DNA from: Cupriavidus sp. D39
Lineage (GTDB): Bacteria > Pseudomonadota > Gammaproteobacteria > Burkholderiales > Burkholderiaceae
NCBI RefSeq assembly: GCF_026627925.1
Contig: NZ_JAPNLE010000009.1
Coordinates: 5,084,001-5,148,000 of the forward strand
DNA: 64,000 nt
Reading direction: 5' to 3'
The notes below the pieces were generated by a model. It made no database searches. It worked only from the letters and a program-made list of their open reading frames with translations, and was not told the DNA's origin. Shown here one piece after another: positions 40,126-49,062 of the stretch. A program made the translations under genes and the position numbers. Position 1 is the first letter of the stretch. Each line of letters starts with the position of its first letter.

Positions 40126-41004
40126 ATGATTGCACTTACCCCTAACGATCTCCCCGTCGGCCAGCCCTTGCCCTGGTCCTTGCTGGACGAGGCGGGCAAC
40201 CTCGTGCTCGGCAGCGGCAGCGTGATCCCCGAGGACCGCGACGTTGCGCTGGTGTTCCGGCATGGCACGGTATGCCGGCCGGAGGACGAGCCGGGCGAGC
40301 CGGTGGATAGCGGCCGGTTCGCCAATGTGGGGCCGCTCGGCCTGCAGGTTGGCACCCTGCTGCAGGTCAAGTCGCCGGGGCAGGCAGGGCGCGCCGCTGC
40401 CAGCCGGCTGATCGGCTTTGTCGAGCAGGGCCTGTTCGCGACCTGGCCGCAGCTGGGCGGCAAGGAGTTGCAGCTTCAGCCTGGCGAGAAGGTGCTGCTG
40501 CGCGGTTTTTCCGGTCACGCCATCCTCAGCTTCGAGTCGACGGTGACCGCGATCTGCCGCAGTCCCTTCCGTTACCTGGTGTTGTCGGCGCCGGCCGATC
40601 CGCAGCAGATGCCGGTGCGCAAGGCGACCCGCGTGCCGACACGGCTGGCGGCCTACCTGGTGGATCCCGGCGGCACGGACGACGATGCGCCGGCCTCTCA
40701 CCAGCCAGCCCGGCTGGTGCTGCTGACCGACCTGAGCACCGGTGGCGCGCAGATCCAGATCGCCGGCGCGGTGCCGGCGCCTGGCGCGGCGGTGCGCTTG
40801 TGCTTCCATCTGCGCACTGCCGCGCTGGACAGCGAGATCATGGTCGACGGCGTGGTGCGCAACGCGTCGCCCGCCGAGGGAGACGTGGAGTTTCCCACGT
40901 TCGGCGTTGCGTTCGATGCGCTCGGCGAGCGCGAGCTGACGCTGCTCCAGTGCTTTATCTATGAGCAGTTGCTGGCAGGCGCCAGCATGCAGGTCAGCGC
41001 CTGA
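40126..41004 (+). CDS. PilZ-domain flagellar-brake-type protein
   Basis: This is a 292-residue cytoplasmic protein. The N-terminal half (about 1-165) resembles the YcgR_2 type lead domain (VGTLLQVKSPGQAGRAAASRLIGFVEQGLFATWP). The C-terminal PilZ domain has the c-di-GMP-binding Arg-rich turn RKATRVPTR and the DLSTGGAQIQI (D/N-x-S-x-x-G) motif. It probably responds to c-di-GMP, slowing motility or affecting surface traits. Start MIALTPNDLPVG at 40126, with a weak ribosome site. It stands alone, divergent from the FCD regulator. Confidence 0.85.
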   Translation: MIALTPNDLPVGQPLPWSLLDEAGNLVLGSGSVIPEDRDVALVFRHGTVCRPEDEPGEPVDSGRFANVGPLGLQVGTLLQVKSPGQAGRAAASRLIGFVEQGLFATWPQLGGKELQLQPGEKVLLRGFSGHAILSFESTVTAICRSPFRYLVLSAPADPQQMPVRKATRVPTRLAAYLVDPGGTDDDAPASHQPARLVLLTDLSTGGAQIQIAGAVPAPGAAVRLCFHLRTAALDSEIMVDGVVRNASPAEGDVEFPTFGVAFDALGERELTLLQCFIYEQLLAGASMQVSA

Positions 41005-41139
41005 TGCCGGCGTTTGGAGTCAACCTGCTAACGCAGCCTGTTGCCCGAAGCCCGTTTCCCGTCTCTACTGTCCTCCTGCAAAAAGTGGATACGGCATTTC
41101 GGAATGCCGATAACCCGACCACCATCACGAGGAGACAGC

Positions 41140-41619
41140 ATGAAGCGGAACCCGCGTTTCGGCGCGCGCCTGCGCGCGCCCATCCTGGCGGCCCTGCTGG
41201 CCGTGGCCATGCCCGCCATGGGCAATGTCGCGCAGGGAGCAGGCCAGGCGAGCACATTGTCGAGGGATGAGCCCGCGCTGGGGTTGGAAGCTTTCTCAAG
41301 CTCAAGCTCAAGCTCAAGCGCTGGCAAGCCTGCCGGCAGCGACGCCGGCACTGACGGTGCGCGCCTGCTGGTCGGGATGTCGCCCCTGGATATTGCCTCG
41401 GCCACCGCCCTCGGCAAGCCGCGCGAGGCTGGCGGCATGACGGATGTGGTGCTGGCCCTGATCGACGGGATCGGCCAGGTGCCGCTCGCCGGCCCGGCAC
41501 TCATCACGCTGATTGCCGGCGTGGCCGATGTGATCGGCTGGTATCAAAGCGTGGCGGACGACAAGCCGCTCTACCACGATTCGCTGACGTCGCCCGCGAC
41601 GTCGAGCCCGCAGGTCTGA
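41140..41619 (+). CDS. Exported hypothetical protein with a serine repeat
   Basis: This is a 159-residue protein. It has a signal peptide (MKRNPRFGARLRAPILAALL, then AVAMPAMGNVAQGA), a polyserine tract of about 9 residues coded by TCAAGC tandem units (41296-41319), then a hydrophobic segment MTDVVLALIDGIGQVPLAGPALITLIAGVADVIGWY. GGAG lies 6 bases before the ATG. I recognise no family. It may be a small membrane-associated lipid or envelope protein. A bidirectional terminator follows. Confidence 0.75.
   Translation: MKRNPRFGARLRAPILAALLAVAMPAMGNVAQGAGQASTLSRDEPALGLEAFSSSSSSSSAGKPAGSDAGTDGARLLVGMSPLDIASATALGKPREAGGMTDVVLALIDGIGQVPLAGPALITLIAGVADVIGWYQSVADDKPLYHDSLTSPATSSPQV
41296..41319 (+). 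repeat. TCAAGC hexanucleotide tandem repeat (four copies)
   Basis: Four exact copies of TCAAGC encode Ser-Ser pairs inside the exported protein. Gain or loss of units keeps the frame and would change the length of the serine linker. Confidence 0.9.
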
Positions 41620-41624
41620 GGCAA

Positions 41625-41654
41625 AAAAACGGCACCGAATCCGGTACCGTTTTT
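41625..41654. terminator. Bidirectional terminator between the exported protein and ETF-QO gene
   Basis: AAAAACGGCACCG pairs with CGGTACCGTTTTT (one mismatch) around the loop AATC. It has an A run on one side and T run on the other, fitting the convergent genes. Confidence 0.88.
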
Positions 41655-41671
41655 CTTGCCATGCGGCGAAC

Positions 41672-43357
41672 TTACATGCCCACGTAGTTCGGGCCGCCGC
41701 CGCCTTCCGGCGTCACCCAGACGATGTTCTGCGTGGGATCCTTGATGTCGCAGGTCTTGCAGTGCACGCAGTTCTGCGCATTGATCTGCAGGCGTTCCTT
41801 GCCGTCTTCGTTCTGCACGAACTCGTACACGCCGGCCGGGCAGTATCGGCTTTCGGGGCCGGCAAACTTGTCCCAGTTGACGTTGACGGGGACGCTGGCA
41901 TCCTTGAGCGTCAGGTGGGCCGGCTGGTTTTCCTCATGGTTGGTGTTGCTGATGAACACCGAGCTGAGGCGGTCGAAGGTCAGCTTGCCGTCCGGCTTGG
42001 GATAAGCGATCTGCGGGCACTCGGCCGCTGGCTTGAGGTAGACGTGGTCGGGCTTTTCGCGGTGGATGGTCCAGGGCGGGTTGCGGATGCCCAGCTTGGG
42101 CAGCAGCCATTGCTCGATGCCGGTCATCAGCGTGGCGGTGGTGCGGCCCTTCTTGAACCACTGCTTGAAGTTCTTGGCTTGCAGCAGTTCCTTGTGCAGC
42201 CAGCTGTTCTCGAAGGCGGTCGGGTAGGCCGCGAGTTCGTCGTGCTGGCGGCCGGCCTGCAGCGCATCGTAGGCGGCTTCGGCGGCCATCATGCCGGTCT
42301 TGATGGCGGCGTGGCTGCCCTTGATGCGCGAGGCGTTGAGGTAGCCGGCGTCGCAGCCGACCAGGGCGCCACCCGGGAATACGGTCTTGGGCAGCGACAG
42401 CAGGCCGCCTGCCGTGATGGCGCGCGCGCCGTAGCTGATGCGCTTGCCGCCTTCGAAATACTTGCGGATTTCCGGGTGCGTCTTGAAGCGCTGGAATTCC
42501 TCGAAGGGAGACAGCCAGGGGTTGGTGTAGTCCAGGCCTACCACGAAGCCCACCGCGACCTTGTTGTCTTCCATGTGGTACAGGAAGGAGCCGCCGTAGG
42601 TGGCCGGGTCCAGCGGCCAGCCGGCGGTGTGCACCACCAGGCCTGGCTGGTGCTTGGCGGGATCGATCTCCCACAGCTCTTTGAGGCCGATGCCGTAGCT
42701 TTGCGGATCCTTGCCGTCGTCGAGCTTGTATTTCGCGATCAACTGCTTGCCCAGGTGGCCGCGCGAGCCTTCGGCGAAGATGGTGTACTTGGCGTGCAGC
42801 TCCATGCCGAGCTGGAAGTTCTCGGTAGGCTCGCCTTCCTTGTTGATGCCCAGGTTGCCGGTCGCCACGCCCTTGACGGAGCCGTCGTCGTTGTAGAGCA
42901 CTTCGGCAGCGGGGAAGCCGGGGAAGATCTCGACGCCCAGGCCTTCGGCCTGCTGCCCCAGCCAGCGCGTGAAGTTGGACAGGCTGATGATGTAGTTGCC
43001 GTGGTTGTGGAAGCATTCCGGCAGCAGGGCGGACGGCGTGGCCTTGGAACCGGTTTCGTTGAGGAACAGGAACTTGTCTTCAGCGACCGGTTGGTTCAGC
43101 GGGGCGCCGAGTTCCTTCCAGTTGGGGATCAGCTCGTTCAGCGCACACGGGTCCATGATGGCGCCGGACAGGATGTGGGCGCCGGGTTCGGAGCCCTTCT
43201 CCAGCACGCAGACATTGACCTCGGTGCCTTTCTCCTGGGCGAGTTGCTTCAGGCGGATGGCGGTTGCCAGGCCGGCGGGGCCGCCGCCAACGATGACTAC
43301 GTCGTATTCCATGGCCTCGCGGGGGCCGTACTGCTCCAGGAGCTGTTGCTGATTCAT
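41672..43357 (-). CDS. etfD: Electron transfer flavoprotein-ubiquinone oxidoreductase
   Basis: ETF-QO passes electrons from acyl-CoA dehydrogenases via ETF to ubiquinone at the inner membrane. It has 561 residues. The FAD fold is DVVIVGGGPAGLATAIRLKQ, HILSGAIMDPCAL follows, and the ubiquinone/FAD region is GGLLSLPKTVFPGGALVGCDAGYLNASRIKGSH. The 4Fe-4S cluster ligands are in ESRYCPAGVYE and NCVHCKTCDIKDPTQNIVWVTPEGGGGPNYVGM. This supports active fatty-acid beta-oxidation. It is divergent from an SDR (43702), with a palindrome between them. Confidence 0.96.
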   Translation of the reverse strand: MNQQQLLEQYGPREAMEYDVVIVGGGPAGLATAIRLKQLAQEKGTEVNVCVLEKGSEPGAHILSGAIMDPCALNELIPNWKELGAPLNQPVAEDKFLFLNETGSKATPSALLPECFHNHGNYIISLSNFTRWLGQQAEGLGVEIFPGFPAAEVLYNDDGSVKGVATGNLGINKEGEPTENFQLGMELHAKYTIFAEGSRGHLGKQLIAKYKLDDGKDPQSYGIGLKELWEIDPAKHQPGLVVHTAGWPLDPATYGGSFLYHMEDNKVAVGFVVGLDYTNPWLSPFEEFQRFKTHPEIRKYFEGGKRISYGARAITAGGLLSLPKTVFPGGALVGCDAGYLNASRIKGSHAAIKTGMMAAEAAYDALQAGRQHDELAAYPTAFENSWLHKELLQAKNFKQWFKKGRTTATLMTGIEQWLLPKLGIRNPPWTIHREKPDHVYLKPAAECPQIAYPKPDGKLTFDRLSSVFISNTNHEENQPAHLTLKDASVPVNVNWDKFAGPESRYCPAGVYEFVQNEDGKERLQINAQNCVHCKTCDIKDPTQNIVWVTPEGGGGPNYVGM

Positions 43358-43581
43358 TGTCTCTAACCCTCTATTCTTGGCAACTTGCGCGCAATTGTGG
43401 GAAATGCCGTGTTCGTGGTACCGGGGATGCGATGATCGGGGGGAACTTGGGGCAGGGGCGGGGCGGCGCGGGCGCTAAATCGTGGCTGCCATGCGCGTTT
43501 TTCCTCTTTCCCTTTGTGGCCCGAGTTCTTAGAATCTCCGGCATTGTCCGGGACTCGCCATGGTCAGGCAAGATTTTTTTG

Positions 43582-43593
43582 GAACGACCGTTC
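43582..43593. promoter_or_regulatory. Palindrome GAACG-AC-CGTTC, candidate TetR-type operator
   Basis: This perfect 12-base inverted repeat sits in an AT-rich stretch (T runs on both sides) within the 344-base gap between ETF-QO and the SDR. It resembles binding sites of TetR-family fatty-acid regulators, but no regulator gene is nearby. The rest of the gap (43358-43701) holds no supported gene. Confidence 0.45.
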
Positions 43594-43701
43594 TTTTTTT
43601 GATATGCTGCCTTCGGTTTCAGCAGGCAGATTTCGCGAGGAGCGCCCGTTGGCCGTGGCCATGGCAGGCGGCGCCGGGGGCTCCCGAACATAGAGGCCAT
43701 T

Positions 43702-44487
43702 ATGGGTTTGTCGATCAATCTGGAAGGCAAGGTCGCGCTGGTGACAGGCGCTTCAAGCGGTCTGGGCACGCGGTTTGCCCACGTCCTGGCGAGCGCCGGC
43801 GCCAAGGTCATCCTGGCGTCTCGGCGCACCGAGCGGCTCAAGGAGCTGCGTGCCGCGATCGAGGCCGAGGGCGGCAGCGCGCACGTGGTGCAGCTCGACG
43901 TGACCGACCACGACAGCATCCGCTCGGCGGTGGCGCATGCCGAGACCGAGGCCGGTGCGATCGACATCCTGGTCAATAACTCGGGCGTCTCCACCACCCA
44001 GCGCCTGACCGACGTGACCCCCGACGACTTCGATTTCGTCTTTGACACCAATACCCGGGGCGCTTTCTTCGTGGCGCAGGAAGTGGCCAAGCGCATGATT
44101 GCGCGCGCCAAGGGCGCCGAGAAGAACGGCAATCCGCTGCCGCAGTCACGCATCGTCAATATCGCGTCGGTCGCCGGGCTCAAGGTGCTGTCGCAGATCG
44201 GCGTGTACTGCATGAGCAAGGCCTCGGTGGTGCACATGACCAAGTCGATGGCGCTGGAATGGGCGCGCCATGGCATCAACGTCAACGCCATCTGCCCCGG
44301 CTATATCGATACCGATATCAACCACCACCATTGGGACACCGACGCCGGCCAGAAACTGATCCAGATGCTGCCCCGCAAGCGCGTGGGCAAGCCCGAGGAC
44401 CTGGACGGCCTGCTGTTGCTGCTGGCGTCCGACCAGTCGGCATTCATCAACGGCGCGATCATCACCGCCGACGACGGCATGGTGTGA
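43702..44487 (+). CDS. Short-chain dehydrogenase/reductase
   Basis: This is a 261-residue classical SDR. The cofactor motif is ALVTGASSGLGTRFA, with IDILVNNSGVS, IVNIASVAG, and the catalytic YCMSK at about residue 170, with a Ser in NIAS upstream. RR after ILAS suggests NADP(H) use. It may reduce 3-oxoacyl or hydroxyacyl substrates, in line with the neighbouring ETF-QO. Start ATG at 43702. No downstream partner is close, since the TRAP operon begins 370 bases later. Confidence 0.88.
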   Translation: MGLSINLEGKVALVTGASSGLGTRFAHVLASAGAKVILASRRTERLKELRAAIEAEGGSAHVVQLDVTDHDSIRSAVAHAETEAGAIDILVNNSGVSTTQRLTDVTPDDFDFVFDTNTRGAFFVAQEVAKRMIARAKGAEKNGNPLPQSRIVNIASVAGLKVLSQIGVYCMSKASVVHMTKSMALEWARHGINVNAICPGYIDTDINHHHWDTDAGQKLIQMLPRKRVGKPEDLDGLLLLLASDQSAFINGAIITADDGMV

Positions 44488-44856
44488 CCGTCGCAAGGGG
44501 CGGCGCACCCTTGCGTGCGCTTGCCGGCAGGTCGGCCCTGGCCCGCGCCAAAAGCGGGGCGGGGCCCGCGATTCTCGGTCCCCGGGCTTATCCGGTCCCC
44601 TTGGGCACCTTGCGGAATCGATGACCTGCCGGGTCGCCCCAATGGCCCGATAGCCGCCAGTTGGCGCGAGCCAGCGCGGGGCGCATGGGTGCCCCTGTCC
44701 AACAGGCGCGACGCGCGCAATGGAGCAAAAGTTCCCGCGCGTTCTGCAAGTCTTGGCATAATCCGCCATGTCTTGAGATTAAGTCTTTACATAATTCAAA
44801 GAGAAAATCCGCGCGCAGCCTGCGGCGCCGCGCGGACCGGACCGGAGGCCGGGGAG
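44488..44856. other. Intergenic region before the TRAP operon
   Basis: These 369 bases hold no convincing gene. The last 100 bases are AT-rich, with TTGGCATAATCC at about 44753 and TGAGATTAAGTCTTTACATAATTC downstream, and probably contain the dctQ promoter. I could not fit a clean sigma-70 or sigma-54 consensus. Confidence 0.4.
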
Positions 44857-45465
44857 ATGCAAGCAGAACAGGAGGGGCGGCGCGATGCCGACCCAAAACA
44901 CGTCACGGCCATGCCGGACGAGACTGGCGCCAGCCAGCAAGAGGACAGCGGCTTCAAGGTATCGCCGCGGATTGAAGACTGGGTTGGCGTGATCGTCATG
45001 GTGCTGCTGGTGTGCATCACCTTCGCCAACGTGGTGGTCCGTTATTTCACTGATGAATCGTTTGCCTGGACCGAGGAATTCTCGGTCTTCCTGATGATCG
45101 TGCTGGCCCTCGTGGCAGGCAGCGCGGCCGTGGCGCGCGACCGCAACATCCGCATCGAGTTCTTCTTCGATCGCGGCAGCGCGGCACGGCAGCGGCGCCT
45201 GGCGGTGCTATCGGCGGTGGCCGTTGCGGTCATGTTCATCGCGCTGGCGGTGCTGGGCGCTCGCGTGGCGTGGGACGAATACACGTTTGGCGAGACCTCG
45301 CCGGGCATTGGCGTGCCTAGCTGGTGGTACTCGGTCTGGCTGCCGGTGCTGTCCGCCGCCATCGCGCTGCGGGCGCTCGGCGTAGCGGTGCGCAACCTGC
45401 GCGCGCTCAAGGCCCTGCATGCCGAGCGCCTGAATGGCGTGGCGGCTTCGGAGGCCGCGCCATGA
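44857..45465 (+). CDS. dctQ: TRAP transporter small membrane subunit DctQ
   Basis: This is a 202-residue membrane protein with four helices (DWVGVIVMVLLVCITFANVVVRYF, FAWTEEFSVFLMIVLALVAGSAAVARDR, LAVLSAVAVAVMFIALAVLGARVAW, WWYSVWLPVLSAAIALRAL). F-W-E-E and the DRNIRIEFF stretch are DctQ hallmarks. With DctM and DctP it imports an organic acid using a sodium or proton gradient. GGAGG lies 9 bases before ATG 44857; ATG 44911 is an alternative. The stop overlaps the dctM start (ATGA). Confidence 0.9.
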   Translation: MQAEQEGRRDADPKHVTAMPDETGASQQEDSGFKVSPRIEDWVGVIVMVLLVCITFANVVVRYFTDESFAWTEEFSVFLMIVLALVAGSAAVARDRNIRIEFFFDRGSAARQRRLAVLSAVAVAVMFIALAVLGARVAWDEYTFGETSPGIGVPSWWYSVWLPVLSAAIALRALGVAVRNLRALKALHAERLNGVAASEAAP

Positions 45466-46766
45466 CGCTGATTGCCATTACCTTGTTCGTGGTGTTCCTT
45501 GGCCTGATGATGCTGGGCGTGCCGATCGGCGTGTCGCTGGGTCTCGGCGGCCTGGTGGCGATCGGCCTGTCCAACCTTGACACCCAGATGTTCGGCCTGC
45601 TGGCCGTGCCGCAGAATTTCTACGCCGGCCTGGGCAAGTACCCGCTGCTGGCGATCCCGATGTTCGTGCTGGTCGGCTCGATCTTCGACCGTTCCGGCGT
45701 GGCGCAGCGACTGGTGACCTTTGCCATTGCCATCGTCGGGCGCGGTCCCGGCATGCTGCCGCTGGTGGCCATCCTGGTCGCGATGTTCCTGGGCGGCATC
45801 TCCGGCTCCGGCCCGGCCAATGCGGCCGCGGTGGGCGGGGTGATGATCGCGGCGATGTCGCGGGCCGGCTATCCCGGCGCGTACAGCGCGGCCGTGGTTG
45901 GCGCTGCCGCCGCGACCGATATCCTGATCCCGCCGTCCGTTGCGTTCATCATCTACAGCGTGCTGGTGCCCGGCGCCTCGGTGCCGGCACTGTTCGCCGC
46001 CGGCATGATCCCCGGCATCCTGGCCGGCGTGGCGCTGATCGTGCCGGCCGTCTGGCTGGCGCGCAAGCACAATATGGGCGCCATCGAGGCCGGCTTGCCG
46101 CGTCCGCCGTTCTGGAAGAGCCTGCGCGAAGCGGCCTGGGGCCTGGTCGCGCCGTTCCTGATCCTGGGCGGCATGCGCGCGGGCTGGTTCACGCCGACCG
46201 AAGCCGCCGTGGTGGCGGTGGTCTACGGCCTGTTCGTCGGCATGGTGATCTACCGCAGCATCGGCATGCGCGATTTGTTCGTGATCTTCCAGGAGGCGGC
46301 GGAGACTTCCGCAGTGATCCTGCTGGTGGTGGCGCTGGCCGGCATTTTTGCCTACGCGCTGTCCACGCTGGGCGTGATCGATCCGCTGGCCAATGCCATC
46401 GCGCATTCGGGACTGGGCGAATACGGCGTGCTGGCGCTGATCGTGGCCTTGCTGATGACGGTGGGGATGTTCCTCGACGGCATCTCGATCTTCCTGATCT
46501 TCGTGCCGCTGCTGCTGCCGATCGCCAATGCCTTCCACTGGAACCCGGTGTGGTTCGGCGTGGTGCTGACGCTCAAGGTGGCGCTCGGCCAGTTCACGCC
46601 GCCGCTGGCGGTGAACCTGATGGTCTCGTGCCGGATCGCGCGCGTGCGCATGGAAGAGACCGTGCCCTGGGTGGTGTGGATGCTGCTGGCGATGTTCGTC
46701 GCCATGCTGATGGTGCTGGCCTTCCCGCCGCTGGCGACCTGGCTGCCTGACTACCTCGGTTATTGA
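45462..46766 (+). CDS. dctM: TRAP transporter large permease subunit DctM
   Basis: This is a 434-residue permease with about 12 helices. Typical segments are LLAIPMFVLVGSIFDRSGVAQRL, MFLGGISGSGPANAAAVGGVMIAAMSRAGYPGAYSAAVVGAAAATDILIPPSVAFIIYSV, GWFTPTEAAVVAVVYGLFVG, FLDGISIFLIFVPLLLPIANAF and GQFTPPLAVNLMVSC. It is the ion-coupled channel of the TRAP system and is translated in step with dctQ through a 4-base overlap. Confidence 0.95.
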   Translation: MTLIAITLFVVFLGLMMLGVPIGVSLGLGGLVAIGLSNLDTQMFGLLAVPQNFYAGLGKYPLLAIPMFVLVGSIFDRSGVAQRLVTFAIAIVGRGPGMLPLVAILVAMFLGGISGSGPANAAAVGGVMIAAMSRAGYPGAYSAAVVGAAAATDILIPPSVAFIIYSVLVPGASVPALFAAGMIPGILAGVALIVPAVWLARKHNMGAIEAGLPRPPFWKSLREAAWGLVAPFLILGGMRAGWFTPTEAAVVAVVYGLFVGMVIYRSIGMRDLFVIFQEAAETSAVILLVVALAGIFAYALSTLGVIDPLANAIAHSGLGEYGVLALIVALLMTVGMFLDGISIFLIFVPLLLPIANAFHWNPVWFGVVLTLKVALGQFTPPLAVNLMVSCRIARVRMEETVPWVVWMLLAMFVAMLMVLAFPPLATWLPDYLGY

Positions 46767-46772
46767 AGTATC

Positions 46773-46796
46773 GACGTATTGACGTATTGACGTATT
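46773..46796 (+). repeat. Three tandem GACGTATT units between dctM and dctP
   Basis: Three direct copies of the octamer GACGTATT lie 7 bases after the dctM stop, followed by TGAAGTCTTC. They may be spacing or a regulator site. No function is evident. Confidence 0.8.
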
Positions 46797-46850
46797 GAAG
46801 TCTTCGTTGCCCATAAGAAACACACAACAGATCCTGAGAGGAGAGAACGC

Positions 46851-47878
46851 ATGAAACGTCGTGCCTTGATGCTGTCGCTGGCAGCTACCATCGCTGCTGC
46901 CGCCCTCGCGCCCGCTGGCGCCATGGCGCAGAGCTACAAAGCCGAATACAAGATGTCGCTGGTGCTCGGCCCGGCCTTCCCGTGGGGTAAAGGCGGCGAG
47001 ATCTGGGCTGACCTGGTGCGCCAGCGCACCAGCGGCCGCATCAACATCAAGCTGTACCCGGGCACCTCGCTGGTGGCCGGCGACCAGACCCGCGAATTCT
47101 CGGCGATCCGCCAGGGGTGATTGACATGGCGGTCGGCTCGACCATCAACTGGTCGCCGCAGGTCAAGGAACTGAACCTGTTCTCGCTGCCGTTCCTGATG
47201 CCCGACTACAAGGCACTTGATGCGCTTACGCAAGGCGAAGTCGGCAAGTCGATCTTCGCGACCCTGGACAAGTCCGGTGTGGTGCCGCTGGCCTGGGGCG
47301 AGAACGGCTTTCGCGAAGTCTCCAACTCCAAGCGCGAAATCCGCAAGCCGGAAGACTTGAAGGGCATGAAGCTGCGTGTGGTGGGCTCGCCGCTGTATAT
47401 CGAGACCTTCAATGCGCTCGGCGCCAACCCGACCCAGATGAGCTGGGCCGACGCGCAGCCGGCCATGGCCTCGGGCGCGGTGGATGGCCAGGAAAATCCG
47501 CAATCGGTGTTCGCAGCCGCCAAGCTCTACACGGTGGGCCAGAAGTACGTGACCACCTGGGGCTACGTGGCCGACCCGCTGATCTTCGTGGTCAACAAGC
47601 AGATCTGGGAAAGCTGGACCCCGGCCGACCGCGAGATCGTCAAGCAAGCTGCCATCGACGCCGGCAAGCAGGAAACGGCACTGGCCCGCAAGGGCCTGGT
47701 GGAGGAGGGCGCGCCGGGCTGGAAGGACATGGAAACCCATGGCGTCAAGGTTTCGCAACTGACGCCGGCTGAGCACGACGCCTTCCGCAAGGCTACCGGC
47801 AAGGTCTATGAGAAGTGGAAGAAGCAGATCGGCGTGGAGCTGGTGAGCAAGGCGGAAGCCTCCATCGCCAAGCGCTGA
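46851..47878 (+). CDS. dctP: TRAP transporter solute-binding protein DctP (frameshift)
   Basis: This is a periplasmic substrate-binding protein of about 342 residues. It has a signal peptide (MKRRALMLSLAATIAAAALA, cut near AMAQS), then SYKAEYKMSLVLGPAFPWGKGGEIWADLVRQRTSGRINIKLYPG. The frame breaks at the G run 47114-47117. A fifth G gives AIRQGVIDMAVGSTINWSPQVKELNLFSLPFLMP without interruption. LRVVGSPLYIETFNALGANPTQMSWADAQPAMASGAVDGQENP contains the conserved acid-binding Arg and the segment after it. A GAGAGGAGAG ribosome site precedes ATG 46851. The substrate is unknown. Without the correction, two fragments would be made. Confidence 0.9.
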
Positions 47879-48102
47879 GCCGGGGCCGGAGCGCTGGGGG
47901 CGGCGTCAACGCTCCCCCACCGCCCGGGGGTGTTGCGGGAATGGCACATGCTGGCAATTGTTACAAAACGCGGCCTGAGGCGGGCAAGCTTGTTACAATC
48001 CGCGATCGGCGGGGTGCGCGAAGCGCATCATCGCCCAGTTTGGGTGTCGCATGGCGCACCCCGATTTTCTTGAACCATCGTGCCTGTCCAAGCCGGAACG
48101 CC

Positions 48103-48812
48103 ATGTTGAATCATTCCTGCCGCGCCCCTTGCTTGCCAGCCTCATCGGCTTGGCCCTGTCCTTGTCCGCCTCCGGCGTACTGGCAGCGGGCGAGCCCATA
48201 CCTCCCTTCGCCGCACCGGCGCCGCTGACGGCCATCGTTAGCGGTCCCCAGGCCTCCGCCTCGTCACTGGGGCTGGTATCGGAGCTCCAGCAGCGCCTGC
48301 GCGACCGGTCGGTGCGTGAGCTGCGCACCAGCTACAACGGCGATTACGGCACCACGCTGATGCTGGCGGACGACCAGGTGGTTTGCTACGTGGCGCTGTT
48401 CTACCAGAAGAACCTGTGGCGGGTGTTCCGTTTCGAATCGATCGGCCCGGCCGAGCAGGCTTATCGCCAGGTGACCCAGCAAAGTGCAACCTGGGCCAGC
48501 GACGATATCCGCCGCCAGGTGCTGGCTTCGCAGAAGCGGGCATTCGACAAGGCTTTGCAGGAAACCGAGGCGCGCGCCAATGCGCTCAATGAGGATGTGC
48601 GCGTGATGCAGGCACAGCGCCAGCGCATCGCCGAGGAGCAGAAGGCGTCGCGCGCCGAGGTCCAGAGCGCGGAAATCGAAAGCCGTGCCTCGCGTATCCG
48701 CCTGGAGCAGCTGCAGCAACAGATTCGCCGCATGGAGTCGTCGCTGGCGGACTCCGGCCTCGCCGTTCCCGGCCAGGTGCCGGATGGCAACCGCCCGGCC
48801 CGCCGCCAGTAA
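48103..48812 (+). CDS. DUF2968 exported protein (N-terminal frameshift)
   Basis: This is a protein of about 236 residues found, as far as I know, mainly in Burkholderiales. The globular core is LQQRLRDRSVRELRTSYNGDYGTTLMLADDQVVCYVALFYQKNLWRVFRFES, followed by a long coiled coil (FDKALQETEARANALNEDVRVMQAQRQRIAEEQKASRAEVQSAEIESRASRIRLEQLQQQIRRMESSL). ATG 48103 (MLNHSCRAP) continues as a signal peptide LLASLIGLALSLSASGVLA only if the C run 48125-48128 has a fifth C. An in-frame start at 48051 without correction gives an odd N-terminus. The function is unknown; it is probably periplasmic. Confidence 0.75.
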
Positions 48813-49062
48813 GGCACTTTGCCATGCCGGCGGCCCGCGCCGCCGGTTGTCCGGTCTTTCTCCTGCGGCCAGGATGGCCCACGCTCGCCCCCGTTCCTTG
48901 TCACGCACTTGCGTGCAGGTCCCGATTGAGGAATTTTCCGTACCCAGAAAGAGATCCGTCTGATTTCTCCGCAGGGACTGCGGCGCTATGATTTTTCGCT
49001 GACCCGCTATCGCTCGGATAGGCCGGCGCGGCCGGGTCTCGCATGCGCTGTAGAGGTGAGCC

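Noticed and set aside
44745..44775. Sigma-54 promoter before dctQ
   Set aside because: TTGGCATAATCCGCCA looks similar, but the GG and GC elements are 8 bases apart, not 10 as needed.
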